64,000 nucleotides of DNA from Pseudomonas sp. MWU15-20650 (GTDB lineage: Bacteria; Pseudomonadota; Gammaproteobacteria; Pseudomonadales; Pseudomonadaceae). Positions 56,277 through 64,000 of the stretch are shown piece by piece (the first letter of the stretch is position 1; each line of letters starts with the position of its first letter). The notes under the pieces are model-generated. The model had not been told where the DNA came from and did not search any database. It saw only the letters and a program-made list of their open reading frames with translations. The translations under genes were made by a program, and so were the position numbers. Location: positions 55,666-119,665 of the forward strand of contig NZ_JALJFG010000015.1 in the NCBI RefSeq assembly GCF_023242475.1, in the 5' to 3' direction.

Positions 56277-57485
56277 ATGACCTCGATGTGGCGCACCAGT
56301 GGCTGGGTTCTTGTGGGGAGTGCGCTGATCCTGGCGTTGTCCTTGGGCGTGCGGCATGGCTTCGGCTTGTTCCTGGCGCCGATGAGTGCTGAATTCGGCT
56401 GGGGGCGTGAGACGTTTGCCTTTGCCATTGCCTTGCAAAACTTGATCTGGGGCCTGGCGCAGCCGTTTACCGGAGCGTTGGCCGACCGTTTCGGTGCGAC
56501 AAAAGCCGTGTTTGTCGGCGGTGTGTTGTACGCCGTCGGGCTGGTGTTGATGGGCATGTCCGATTCCGCATGGTCCTTGTCCCTGAGCGCCGGTTTGCTG
56601 ATTGGCATCGGCTTGTCGGGTACCTCGTTTTCAGTGATTCTCGGTGTGGTCGGCCGCGCTGTGCCGCCGGAAAAACGCAGCATGGCCATGGGCGTTGCAA
56701 GCGCTGCCGGTTCCTTCGGCCAATTCGCCATGGTGCCCGGCACCCTGGGGTTGATTGGTTGGCTCGGTTGGTCGGCGGCCCTGTTGGCGCTGGGCATGAT
56801 GGTGGCGTTGATCTTGCCGCTGGTGGCGATGCTCAAGGACAAACCGTTGCCGGTCATGGCCGGCCAGCAAACCCTGCGCGAAGCGTTGCACGAAGCCTGC
56901 TCTCATTCCGGGTTCTGGTTGCTGGCCTTCGGCTTTTTCGTATGTGGTTTCCAGGTGGTGTTCATCGGCGTGCATTTGCCGGCGTATCTGGTCGACCAAC
57001 ATTTGCCGGCAACGGTTGGGACCACCGTGTTGGCCTTGATCGGCCTGTTCAATGTCTTTGGCACTTACACGGCGGGTTGGCTGGGTGGGCGCATGTCCAA
57101 GCCACGCTTGCTCACCGGTTTGTACCTGTTGCGTGCCGTGGTGATCGTGTTGTTCCTGTGGGCGCCGGTCACCGAAGTCACGGCCTACTTGTTCGGCATG
57201 GCCATGGGGTTCCTGTGGTTGTCCACCGTGCCGCTGACCAATGGCACCATCGCGACCCTCTTTGGTGTGCGTAACCTCTCGATGCTCGGTGGGATTGTGT
57301 TCCTGTTTCATCAACTTGGCTCATTCCTCGGCGGCTGGTTGGGCGGCGTCGTCTATGATCGAACCGGTAACTACGATTTGATCTGGCATGTCGCGATTCT
57401 GCTCAGCCTGCTCGCCGCAGCCTTGAACTGGCCGGTACGCGAGCGGCCGGTCGCGCGAGTGCAGGCGCAGTTGGAGGCAGCATGA
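56277..57485 (+). CDS. MFS transporter controlled by the MarR regulator
   Basis: This 402-residue protein has about twelve helices. Early blocks are LSLGVRHGFGLFLAPMSAEFGWGRETFAFA and PFTGALADRFGATKAVFVGG, and MSLSAGLLIGIGLSGTSF-like SLSAGLLIGIGLSGTSF follows. These match the oxalate/monocarboxylate-type MFS group. GCGGAG precedes the ATG. The substrate is unknown. It overlaps a 39-residue membrane peptide gene by four bases. Confidence 0.85.
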   Translation: MTSMWRTSGWVLVGSALILALSLGVRHGFGLFLAPMSAEFGWGRETFAFAIALQNLIWGLAQPFTGALADRFGATKAVFVGGVLYAVGLVLMGMSDSAWSLSLSAGLLIGIGLSGTSFSVILGVVGRAVPPEKRSMAMGVASAAGSFGQFAMVPGTLGLIGWLGWSAALLALGMMVALILPLVAMLKDKPLPVMAGQQTLREALHEACSHSGFWLLAFGFFVCGFQVVFIGVHLPAYLVDQHLPATVGTTVLALIGLFNVFGTYTAGWLGGRMSKPRLLTGLYLLRAVVIVLFLWAPVTEVTAYLFGMAMGFLWLSTVPLTNGTIATLFGVRNLSMLGGIVFLFHQLGSFLGGWLGGVVYDRTGNYDLIWHVAILLSLLAAALNWPVRERPVARVQAQLEAA

Positions 57486-57601
57486 GTGCAGCGGTACGGT
57501 TTATGGCGCTGGTGGGCGGAGTGTTGCTGTTGCTGCTGGCGTGGTGGGGTTGGCAGCATGGCGGCTTGGCGTTGATGCAGTTGGGCATGGCGATCTGTTA
57601 A
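57482..57601 (+). CDS. 39-residue single-span membrane protein
   Basis: The ATG overlaps the MFS stop (ATGA). It reads 39 codons with a strong hydrophobic span (FMALVGGVLLLLLAWWGW) and a short tail ending AIC. Coupling suggests it is translated with the MFS protein and may assist it. I recognise no named family. Confidence 0.6.
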   Translation: MSAAVRFMALVGGVLLLLLAWWGWQHGGLALMQLGMAIC

Positions 57602-57635
57602 GTTCAGTGTCTGAACTGACTCAAGGACTTTCGAC

Positions 57636-58184
57636 ATGCTGATGCGCTGGCTCGCGGTACCCGTCCTGATGGCTGTTGGCAGCGTTGCCATGGCGGCCAG
57701 TTGCCCGCCGTTGCTGGAGGGCCAATTGCCCAAGTTGCGGGCCAAGGAATCCATTGACCTGTGCCAACGCTTCGCCGGCAAACCGCTGGTGATCGTCAAT
57801 ACGGCCAGTTTTTGCGGGTTTGCACCGCAATTCAAAGGTCTCGAAGCCTTGTACCAGCGCTATAAGGGTCAGGGCTTGGAAGTGATCGGCGTGCCATCCG
57901 ATGACTTCAAGCAGGAAGCCAAGACCGGTGAAGAGACCGCCAAGGTCTGTTATGTGAATTATGGCGTGACCTTTATCATGACCGAGCCGCAGACGGTCAA
58001 GGGGCCGGATGCGGTGCACCTGTTCAAGATCCTCGCGCAGCAGACCAGCGCGCCGAAATGGAATTTCTATAAGTACGTGGTGGACCGCCAGGGCAAGGTG
58101 ATTGCCCACTTTTCCAGTTTGACCAAGCCGGACAGCCCGGACTTGATCGAGGCGGTGGAGCAGGCGCTGGCTTCGAAACCCTGA
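57636..58184 (+). CDS. periplasmic glutathione peroxidase-like protein
   Basis: The 182-residue precursor has a signal peptide ending [32 protein letters not shown] is the peroxidase active-site block with the peroxidatic cysteine. [12 protein letters not shown] and the K.DSP region complete the GPx fold. The usual F-L-K-F-P-C-N block reads [11 protein letters not shown], so it belongs to a thiol peroxidase-like side group. Export suggests periplasmic peroxide defence. Confidence 0.8.
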   Translation: MLMRWLAVPVLMAVGSVAMAASCPPLLEGQLPKLRAKESIDLCQRFAGKPLVIVNTASFCGFAPQFKGLEALYQRYKGQGLEVIGVPSDDFKQEAKTGEETAKVCYVNYGVTFIMTEPQTVKGPDAVHLFKILAQQTSAPKWNFYKYVVDRQGKVIAHFSSLTKPDSPDLIEAVEQALASKP

Positions 58185-58196
58185 GCGCCGCCCACT

Positions 58197-58235
58197 AAAA
58201 AGCCCCGCCTCCTGTGCAGGAGAGCGGGGCTTTTT
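58197..58235. terminator. bidirectional Rho-independent terminator
   Basis: AAAAGCCCCGC and GCGGGGCTTTT enclose an inner TCCTGTGCAGGA hairpin between the convergent peroxidase and FadL genes. Confidence 0.85.
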
Positions 58236-58248
58236 TACACGCGTTGGA

Positions 58249-59532
58249 TCAGAACTTGTACGTCACGCCCAGGCCGAAACCGTTGGCGCTGTTATCGTAC
58301 TTGGCGCTGTAGGACGAACCCAGTGCGTTGGACTTGTTGACCTTGACTGGCTCTTCCTTCAGGTAGGAGTAAGCGACGTCGACGATCATGTTCGGCATTA
58401 CTTCGTAGCCCAGGCCAACACTGAAGATGGTCCGGTCGCCGGTAGGGATGCGTGGCGAACGGTCGGTGTTGTTGGTTGGCGACTGGTCGAAGGTCAGGCC
58501 GGTACGCAGTACCACTTGCTTGGTGACCTGGTACGAAGTACCCAGGGCATAGGCCCAGGTGTCATGCCAGTTCTGTGGTTCGGTAATAGTGCCCACGATC
58601 TGTGGTGCAGCAATACCGCCAGCCCTGGTCACGCCCTCGTTATTGACGGTGATGTCTTTCAGGCGGCTCCAGCGAGTCCAGGTGGCACCACCGTAGACTT
58701 TCCAGGCATCGCTCAGGTCTTGTGTCACGGACAGGTCGTAGGACTCAGGCGTGTCGATGCTCAGCGAAGCGTCGTAGCGACCGCTTGCCAGCAGTGGCGC
58801 CGTCGGGGCAGGTGCGGTGACTTCGGTGTGACCTTCCAGCTTGTAGCTGACTTTGGAGTGGTAGGTCAGGCCCACACGCGTGGTGTCAGTGGCTTGTACC
58901 AGTACACCGACGTTGAAGCCGACAGCGGTGTCGTCGCCCTTGATCGTGATGTTGGTATTTGGGACGGCAGGGTTTGGCGTCAGGGCCAGCTCGGATTCCA
59001 GCTTGCCGGAAATCCGGTTGATGGTTGGGCCAAAGCCGATGGAAACCCGGTCGTTGAAGGCGTAGCTGACGGTCGGTTGCAGAGTGATGACAGACACTTT
59101 GCTGTAGCTGCCGAACGAACGGCCCTGGTAGCCTCTTTCATAGTCAGTCACCAGGCCGAAAGGTGCATAAACACCAAAGCCGACAGCCCACTGATCATTG
59201 AGTTTGTTGGTGTAGAAACCGAAAGGGACGGCGGTGAACGGCACCATGTCGCCTTTGTTGCTGCCGGAAGAACGGCCGCCGGGATTTTTGATATCGGTCG
59301 AGGCGTCGATGGCTGCAACACCACCCGTGATTTGCTGGCCTTCGAGGCGAGCCATACCGGCAGGGTTGCCGTAGACAGTGCTTGCGTTATCCGCAGAAGA
59401 AGAGCGGCCCGCGAAACCGGTACCCATTCCGGCGACGTCTTGTTCGTTGAGGGCAAAGCCGCTTGCGAACAATTGGGAGGAAGCCATGGTAACGGCGAGG
59501 CTAAGTGTGGTCTTGAGCATTACTTTTTTCAT
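58249..59532 (-). CDS. fadL: FadL/OmpP1/TodX family outer membrane transporter
   Basis: The 427-residue precursor has a signal peptide ending QLFA/S. The mature start GFALNEQDVAGMGTGFAGRSS and ADNASTVYGNPAGMARL are the FadL N-terminal hatch signature. The end (GLGVTYKF) has the barrel's terminal phenylalanine. It imports long-chain fatty acids or other hydrophobic compounds. CGGAG precedes the ATG. Confidence 0.88.
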   Translation of the reverse strand: MKKVMLKTTLSLAVTMASSQLFASGFALNEQDVAGMGTGFAGRSSSADNASTVYGNPAGMARLEGQQITGGVAAIDASTDIKNPGGRSSGSNKGDMVPFTAVPFGFYTNKLNDQWAVGFGVYAPFGLVTDYERGYQGRSFGSYSKVSVITLQPTVSYAFNDRVSIGFGPTINRISGKLESELALTPNPAVPNTNITIKGDDTAVGFNVGVLVQATDTTRVGLTYHSKVSYKLEGHTEVTAPAPTAPLLASGRYDASLSIDTPESYDLSVTQDLSDAWKVYGGATWTRWSRLKDITVNNEGVTRAGGIAAPQIVGTITEPQNWHDTWAYALGTSYQVTKQVVLRTGLTFDQSPTNNTDRSPRIPTGDRTIFSVGLGYEVMPNMIVDVAYSYLKEEPVKVNKSNALGSSYSAKYDNSANGFGLGVTYKF

Positions 59533-59678
59533 TATTAGAACTCCGTGGTGATCACCGCTGCGGAAAGTATCAATAAAATTAAGTTAGCGCTATAGGCTGT
59601 AACATAGGAGATAGAGCTGTTTTGTAGGACAATCCGACCAAAATCAACGTTTTTAGCCGAATCTTGCAAAGCGCCTGA

Positions 59679-60161
59679 TCAACAAGTGACCTGATTTATG
59701 GGGGAAACACAGGTTTGCCAGGCTTGGGTGAAATCCCGCAGCCGGCCTTGAGGGTGAAATATTTCTTTCCAGATACGCGCCATGGCCAATACGTCACCCG
59801 GTGGGGGAAGTGCGGTGCGATGTTGTTCCACCAGCAACCAGGCGATGGCCGTGGCATAACGCAGGTTCACTGTCAGTTCCAGCTGGGGGGCGCTGAGGAA
59901 CGCATGTTGGCTGGCCAGCCCGCGCACGAGGCTTGCACGCTCCGGGTCCAGTGCCAGGTAGTCATCCCAGAGGGCGCGGTGGCGCGGTTCGGTGATGCTG
60001 TAGAGGCCATGGCCGCGCCGATCATGCAAGGCCGAGCCCAGTTCTGACTGGCTGGCGGCAATGCCCAGCAGCAGGGACTCGGCTGTCGGGTTATGGCGGC
60101 CGAGGTACATCAACGTCGGCCTGATCACATAACGACACAATTCGCTGGCGGCGATACCCAT
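59679..60161 (-). CDS. conserved hypothetical protein
   Basis: This 160-residue soluble protein has GAGG before its ATG. It is alpha-helical and includes YLGRHNPTAESLLLGIAASQSELG, GHGLYSITEPRHRALWDDYLA and NLRYATAIAWLLVEQHR. These resemble parts of phage and T6SS-associated lysozyme-like or peptidase accessory proteins, but I cannot assign a family. It lies upstream of fadL on the same strand, 146 bases away. Confidence 0.6.
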   Translation of the reverse strand: MGIAASELCRYVIRPTLMYLGRHNPTAESLLLGIAASQSELGSALHDRRGHGLYSITEPRHRALWDDYLALDPERASLVRGLASQHAFLSAPQLELTVNLRYATAIAWLLVEQHRTALPPPGDVLAMARIWKEIFHPQGRLRDFTQAWQTCVSPINQVTC

Positions 60162-60390
60162 ACAAGCCTCAGTCCATGAAAGTGGTCGACGAAGCCTGAG
60201 AAGGGGGGGGCTTGGCAGCGGTGAATCGGATCTCAGGCCCGTCGCGAGCGGATCATGCCGCTTGAGTTGAAGTGTAGTGTCATATTTACGATGTAAAGGA
60301 CTGTTTTTAAAACATCTTCTTCATCTAGTTATAACGTTTATATCTATTGGTACTTAGGGTAAGGACTTCAAAGTCAAATTTCAGGCAATA

Positions 60391-60419
60391 AAAAACCCTG
60401 TTTTTTAAGCAGGGTTTTT
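60391..60419 (-). terminator. Rho-independent terminator
   Basis: AAAAACCCTG and CAGGGTTTTT form a stem that ends the small gene at 60442-60666 when read on the minus strand. Confidence 0.75.
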
Positions 60420-60441
60420 GCGTTTCAGCGACTCGGGTCGA

Positions 60442-60666
60442 TCAGGCAGTCAGTGCCTGGCGGGTACGCTCGATCACGGCCTGCAGCGGTTCTGCGCTGG
60501 AGTATTGATCGGGGTACAGGCGTTCGCTGTGACGTGCGATGCCGTGTTCGTTGACCAGGGTGAAGCTGAAGCAGCCTTTGCGAGCGGCCATGATCAGGCA
60601 GTTCATTGGTGCAAAAGCGTTGGTGAGGGTGCGAATGGCATCCTGAGTGTGGATTTGAGTGGACAT
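60442..60666 (-). CDS. conserved 74-residue protein
   Basis: GGAAC precedes the ATG. The soluble protein reads MNCLIMAARKGCFSFTLVNEHGIARHSERLYPDQYSSAEPLQAVIERTRQAL in its centre and end, a small alpha/beta arrangement with two cysteines. It looks like a conserved pseudomonad protein of unknown function. A terminator follows. Confidence 0.65.
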   Translation of the reverse strand: MSTQIHTQDAIRTLTNAFAPMNCLIMAARKGCFSFTLVNEHGIARHSERLYPDQYSSAEPLQAVIERTRQALTA

Positions 60667-61109
60667 ATTATTGGTGTTCCTACAAATGACACGGATAAGA
60701 ACCGTGCAACGTTAAAACGTTCCAGTAACGCTGATCACCATTGATCAAACGAAGAACCCGACTGGAACAAAGCAGCCAGTTTGAAGCGCTGATAAGTTAG
60801 GCGCGCTTGGGCTGGCAGGTAGGTACTTAGGAGGGCAGGCAGCACAACAAGGGCAAAGGTTCTGGGCCCGGGGTGAAGATCCTGATCAATTTGCAGGTTG
60901 GTTCGGTCAGAGTATTGAAACTTCGCGCCACCCTTTGCTTATTCAAAGGCAGTGTCGTCGCAAGGAATACCTGGAAACCATCGAGGTGGTCGATCCCGTG
61001 TTGTTCAGGGGAGTTGTTCGACCAGAATTGACTTTCAGCTTGGTACTAACGCCGCGGATAGTAACGGATTGAAACTCGGAAAGGAAGTGTGCTAGCCAAA
61101 AAAATTCAA
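60667..61109. other. intergenic stretch without recognised gene
   Basis: The only frame of note, minus-strand 60943-61167, overlaps the membrane protein gene, has no ribosome site and looks non-coding. I see no clear repeat or hairpin here. Confidence 0.5.
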
Positions 61110-61415
61110 TCAGATGCCAAACAGCCCACGATAGGCCAGCACCGTGATAGAGGCGGCCAATGCGCACCCGAGGCCATAGGCGGCAAGTGTCAGCCGCAAT
61201 GACTGGTGGGTCTCGATCACCTTCATGACATCGCGCATGTCATTGATCCTGCCTTCACCCAGTTCAATGCACAGGCTCATGGCAGTAAAGGCGGCCGACA
61301 GCAGGATCGCGATGGCAAATAGCGCGCCGTCGGGGGAGGGCAACGCTGCGTTGATGCCCAAAGACGTCGCACAGATGGCCAGCAGCAATGCGGCGAATAT
61401 CAGAATTCCTTTCAT
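61110..61415 (-). CDS. small membrane protein
   Basis: ATG 61415 with AGGGG upstream gives 101 residues; the longer frame to 61598 is unlikely. Three hydrophobic spans are visible (LIFAALLLAICATSLGINA, ALFAIAILLSAAFTAMSL and AAYGLGCALAASITVLAY). The loop ELGEGRINDMRDVMKVIETH is charged. I recognise no family. Confidence 0.6.
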   Translation of the reverse strand: MKGILIFAALLLAICATSLGINAALPSPDGALFAIAILLSAAFTAMSLCIELGEGRINDMRDVMKVIETHQSLRLTLAAYGLGCALAASITVLAYRGLFGI

Positions 61416-61746
61416 CGACCCCTGAACCGTTGCGTTGTCGGTGGGGCAGTGTGGCGAGCCAGGATGGATTTGAAAAGTCCCCGGGTTTGCCCTGGCGGTA
61501 ACATGTTTAACGCGTGTTGAATCAAAAAACGCCGGCGATATAACCAGTAGGTGGGTACTTGTGCACATTTGTCGCAGGCTGTGTAACCTTGCTGTCAACT
61601 GCCTTGAAGCGTTCCCATTTGCCTGTAATGAAAATTTAAGTCAATGAAAAATCTCGCTTTTTTTTATTGGTGAAAAAATCGTCAGTTTGACTGGGGCCCC
61701 CATTCCATGGGCCTTTGCGCGAGTTAAAGGGCGGTTGTCCACTGAG

Positions 61747-61767
61747 TTATCCACAGCTTCTGTGGAT
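61747..61767. promoter_or_regulatory. hairpin containing a consensus DnaA box
   Basis: TTATCCACA at 61747-61755 is a perfect DnaA box. ATCCACAG and CTGTGGAT form an 8-bp stem with a CTT loop, so the right arm gives a second, weaker box. It may titrate DnaA or simply be a hairpin upstream of the Sel1-like gene. Confidence 0.45.
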
Positions 61768-61873
61768 TGTCCCGAGCGCTTGCTCTAGCACGGGCGTGCC
61801 GGTTTTTTTCATCTTTACCTGTACGAAAAAAAGAGTAGAGTGGCGCGCCTTCCGTTCTGTCCCACAGTGCTTT

Positions 61874-62197
61874 ATGAAGTTTCGCTCAGTATCACCTTCT
61901 GTTACCGACACGCCCCTGACTGTTACCGCACCCAAGCGTTTCTCCTTGAAGGTCGCCCTGTGGCTGCTCGATAGTCCGCGCCTGGGGCAGAGCACTAACG
62001 TTAAACACTTCGCTGGACGCCTGCTCAAGCAGCCTGCTCGAGAAGGTGTGGTGGCCGCGCAGAGCCGGCTGGGCCAACTGATGTGCCGTGAATGCGGGAA
62101 TGCCCGCGACCGCCGTATCGGCCACGACCTGTTGCGCTCGGCCGCCCGTGCCGGCGACCGTCGCGCTCAACGCGAACTGGGTCAAGTCGAAGACTGA
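61874..62197 (+). CDS. Sel1-repeat protein
   Basis: ATG 61874 gives 107 residues; the longer frame from 61715 runs through non-coding DNA. The C-terminal part (AQSRLGQLMCRECGNARDRRIGHDLLRSAARAGDRRAQRELGQ) fits one to two Sel1 repeats (A...LG......A..W...AA..G...A...LG). The family mediates protein contacts. It lies just before rmuC. Confidence 0.7.
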   Translation: MKFRSVSPSVTDTPLTVTAPKRFSLKVALWLLDSPRLGQSTNVKHFAGRLLKQPAREGVVAAQSRLGQLMCRECGNARDRRIGHDLLRSAARAGDRRAQRELGQVED

Positions 62198-62252
62198 GCT
62201 GTCCTCCGGCCCTCTGCTTGGTTAACCTTGCGTTTTTTCGGTGATGGCAGAA

Positions 62253-63737
62253 ATGGCTATGGTGTTTGACTGGACCAGTGTTGCCCTGGGGCTTGCTGGC
62301 GCAGCGGTGCCTTTATTGGCGGTGTGCTGGCAGATTCAGCGCCGACTGACCGCGCGCACCACCGGCTGGGAGTTGCTTGAAGAGCGCCTGGCTACTGCGC
62401 AATTGGCCCAGGAGGGGCTCGCCGCCCAGTTGGACGCCAGCCGTGATGAAATCAGCGACCTGAGCCACGCCAATGCCGCTAAGCAAGCTGACTTGGCCGC
62501 TGTTCGCCGTGAAGTCGAGCTGTTGCAGATCGACCGCGATAATGCCCGCGACGCGGCCCACGCCTGGAACCTCGACCGTAGCGCCAAGGAAGCCGAATTG
62601 CGCCGTCTCGACGCCTTGTCGGCGGCCCTGCGCGCCGAGCTGCGCGAGCAACAGGAAAGCCATCAGCAACGCCTCGCTGACTTGCAGGGCTCACGGGACG
62701 AGTTGCGTGCGCAGTTCGCCGAGCTCGCCGGGAAGATCTTCGACGAGCGCGAACAGCGCTTTGCCGAGACCAGCCAGGAGCGCTTGGGCCAGTTGCTTGA
62801 CCCGCTCAAGGAGCGCATTCAGTCATTCGAAAAACGCGTCGAAGAAAGCTACCAGAACGAAGCCCGCGAGCGCTTTTCCCTGGCCAAGGAGCTTGAGCGC
62901 CTGCAGCAATTGAACCTGCGTTTATCGGACGAAGCGACCAACCTGACCCGCGCCCTCAAGGGCCAGAAAACCCAGGGCAACTGGGGTGAACTGATCCTTG
63001 AGCGGGTGCTGGAGCACGCGGGGCTGGAGAAGGGCCGTGAATACCAGACCCAGGTCAGCCTCAAAGGTCCGGACGGCGAGCGTTTCCAACCTGACGTGCT
63101 GATCATGTTGCCTGGCGACAAGCAGGTCGTGGTCGATTCCAAGGTGAGCCTGACCGCCTACCAACAGTATGTCGCAGCGGATGATGAGGTGATCGGCCAG
63201 GCCGCCTTGAAGCAGCACGTGCTGTCCCTGCGCAATCACGTCAAAGGTTTGGCCGGCAAGGATTACAAACGCCTGGAAGGCTTGCACAGCCTGGATTTTG
63301 TGCTGCTGTTCGTGCCGATCGAAGCGGCGTTTTCCGCTGCGTTGCAGGCGGAGCCGAACCTGTTCCAGGAGGCGTTCGACCGCCATATCGTGATTGTCAG
63401 CCCCACCACCTTACTGGCCACCCTGCGGGTGATCGACAGCCTGTGGAAGCAGGAGCGCCAGAGCCAGAATGCCCGGGAAATCGCCGAACGCGCTGGCTGG
63501 CTGTACGACAAGTTCGTGTTGTTTATCCAGGATCTGGACGAAGTGGGCAATCGGTTGCAGCAGTTGGATAAGGCTTACAGCGCGGCGCGAAATAAACTGA
63601 CCGATGGGCGCGGAAACCTGGTCAGTCGTACCGAACAACTAAGGTTGCTGGGCGCTCGCGCGAGCAAAAGCCTGCCGGCGGATTTGTTGGAGCGGGCGAT
63701 GACGGATGCCGATGGCGTGGCGCATCTGCCTGAATAA
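62253..63737 (+). CDS. rmuC: DNA recombination protein RmuC
   Basis: Possible starts are GTG 62241 and ATGs at 62244, 62253 and 62259; I cannot decide. The protein is about 494 residues: an N-terminal hydrophobic span (VALGLAGAAVPLLAVCW), a long coiled coil (residues 30-230), then the RmuC nuclease-like domain with GNWGELILERVLEHAGLEKGREY, PDVLIMLPGDKQVVVDSKVSL and FVPIEAAF. RmuC limits inversions at short repeats. It is probably membrane tethered. Confidence 0.9.
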   Translation: MAMVFDWTSVALGLAGAAVPLLAVCWQIQRRLTARTTGWELLEERLATAQLAQEGLAAQLDASRDEISDLSHANAAKQADLAAVRREVELLQIDRDNARDAAHAWNLDRSAKEAELRRLDALSAALRAELREQQESHQQRLADLQGSRDELRAQFAELAGKIFDEREQRFAETSQERLGQLLDPLKERIQSFEKRVEESYQNEARERFSLAKELERLQQLNLRLSDEATNLTRALKGQKTQGNWGELILERVLEHAGLEKGREYQTQVSLKGPDGERFQPDVLIMLPGDKQVVVDSKVSLTAYQQYVAADDEVIGQAALKQHVLSLRNHVKGLAGKDYKRLEGLHSLDFVLLFVPIEAAFSAALQAEPNLFQEAFDRHIVIVSPTTLLATLRVIDSLWKQERQSQNAREIAERAGWLYDKFVLFIQDLDEVGNRLQQLDKAYSAARNKLTDGRGNLVSRTEQLRLLGARASKSLPADLLERAMTDADGVAHLPE

Positions 63738-63770
63738 ATGCGCTCAAAATTGTGAGAGGGGGCTGGCCCT

Positions 63771-63997
63771 AATGCCAGTCAGTTAAGAAGGAACACTATC
63801 ACTGTGGCGAGCGGGCTTGTTGTGGCGAGCGGGCTTGTCCCGCGTTGGGCTGCGTAGCGGCCCCAAAAGCTATCTGCGCGGAGTATCGGGTACACCGCAT
63901 TCGTCCTTCTTTGGGGGCGCTACGCGCCCCAACGCGGGACAAGCCCGCTCGCCACCGGTTACCGGTTGCTCGTTCTAGCGCTTAACTGACTGGCATT
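63771..63997. repeat. MITE-like element with 17-bp terminal inverted repeats
   Basis: AATGCCAGTCAGTTAAG at the left and its perfect complement at 63981-63997 bound 227 bases with no gene. Inside, a REP pair of the GTGGCGAGC type (about 63802-63953) is present, with a short tandem duplication of TGTGGCGAGCGGGCTTGT at its left arm. The termini look like insertion-sequence ends, so it may be a non-autonomous element into which REPs were incorporated. Confidence 0.7.
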
Positions 63998-64000
63998 GGG

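Noticed and set aside
60943..61167. 74-codon minus-strand frame
   Set aside because: It overlaps the end of the small membrane protein gene and has no ribosome site or recognisable content.

Overview
The window looks like chromosomal DNA of a Pseudomonas of the P. fluorescens group. The support is the conserved gene order (relA-mazG, purMN, hda, the gbu locus, the cobO-to-cobV cluster in its pseudomonad order), the high-GC core coding style and the many REP/REPIN hairpins. No rRNA, tRNA or CRISPR array was seen.

Positions 1 to about 14,200 are accessory. They hold uncharacterised cargo (a secreted phosphodiester glycosidase beside a membrane-anchored protein, a DUF262 protein with a small partner, a decayed HAD hydrolase, an orphan tyrosine-recombinase-like protein) and a six-gene, AT-rich, translationally coupled operon on the minus strand (7033-13245). 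The operon encodes three large tyrosine-recombinase-type proteins and three small proteins. Its layout recalls Tn554 TnpA/TnpB/TnpC and gamma-mobile-trio modules, but it has three recombinases, a middle one with a damaged active site, and tandem paralogous small proteins. The right end of the island cuts a YbdG/MscS-type channel gene at about 14,200. The left end lies outside the window.

From 14.2 to 46.5 kb the window is core. It holds a DEAD-box helicase, small envelope proteins, a CvfB-like RNA-binding protein, an NCS1 transporter behind a sigma-54-like promoter, an MFS/LysR pair, and the guanidinobutyrate locus (symporter, gbuA, gbuR) with a deleted NTF2-like gene. Then come tapT, a possibly secreted GDPD-like protein, cysM-rlmD, relA-mazG, a DUF2058 protein, a DUF3108 protein with purMN, a DUF2066 protein, an AI-2E/PerM protein, hda, two NlpC/P60 lipoproteins and a sorbosone-dehydrogenase-like lipoprotein.

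From 46.6 to 55.8 kb a cobalamin riboswitch precedes a ten-gene late-cobalamin operon (cobO, cobB, bluB, cobD, cobC, cobQ, cobP, cobT, a phosphatase, cobV). Nearly all genes overlap by a few bases. Together they adenosylate and amidate the corrin ring, make the lower ligand and assemble the nucleotide loop.

From 55.8 kb to the end there is a MarR/MFS unit with a perfect 16-bp palindromic operator, a periplasmic glutathione-peroxidase-like protein, a FadL-type porin, small conserved proteins, rmuC, and a 227-bp MITE-like element with 17-bp terminal inverted repeats enclosing REP sequences.
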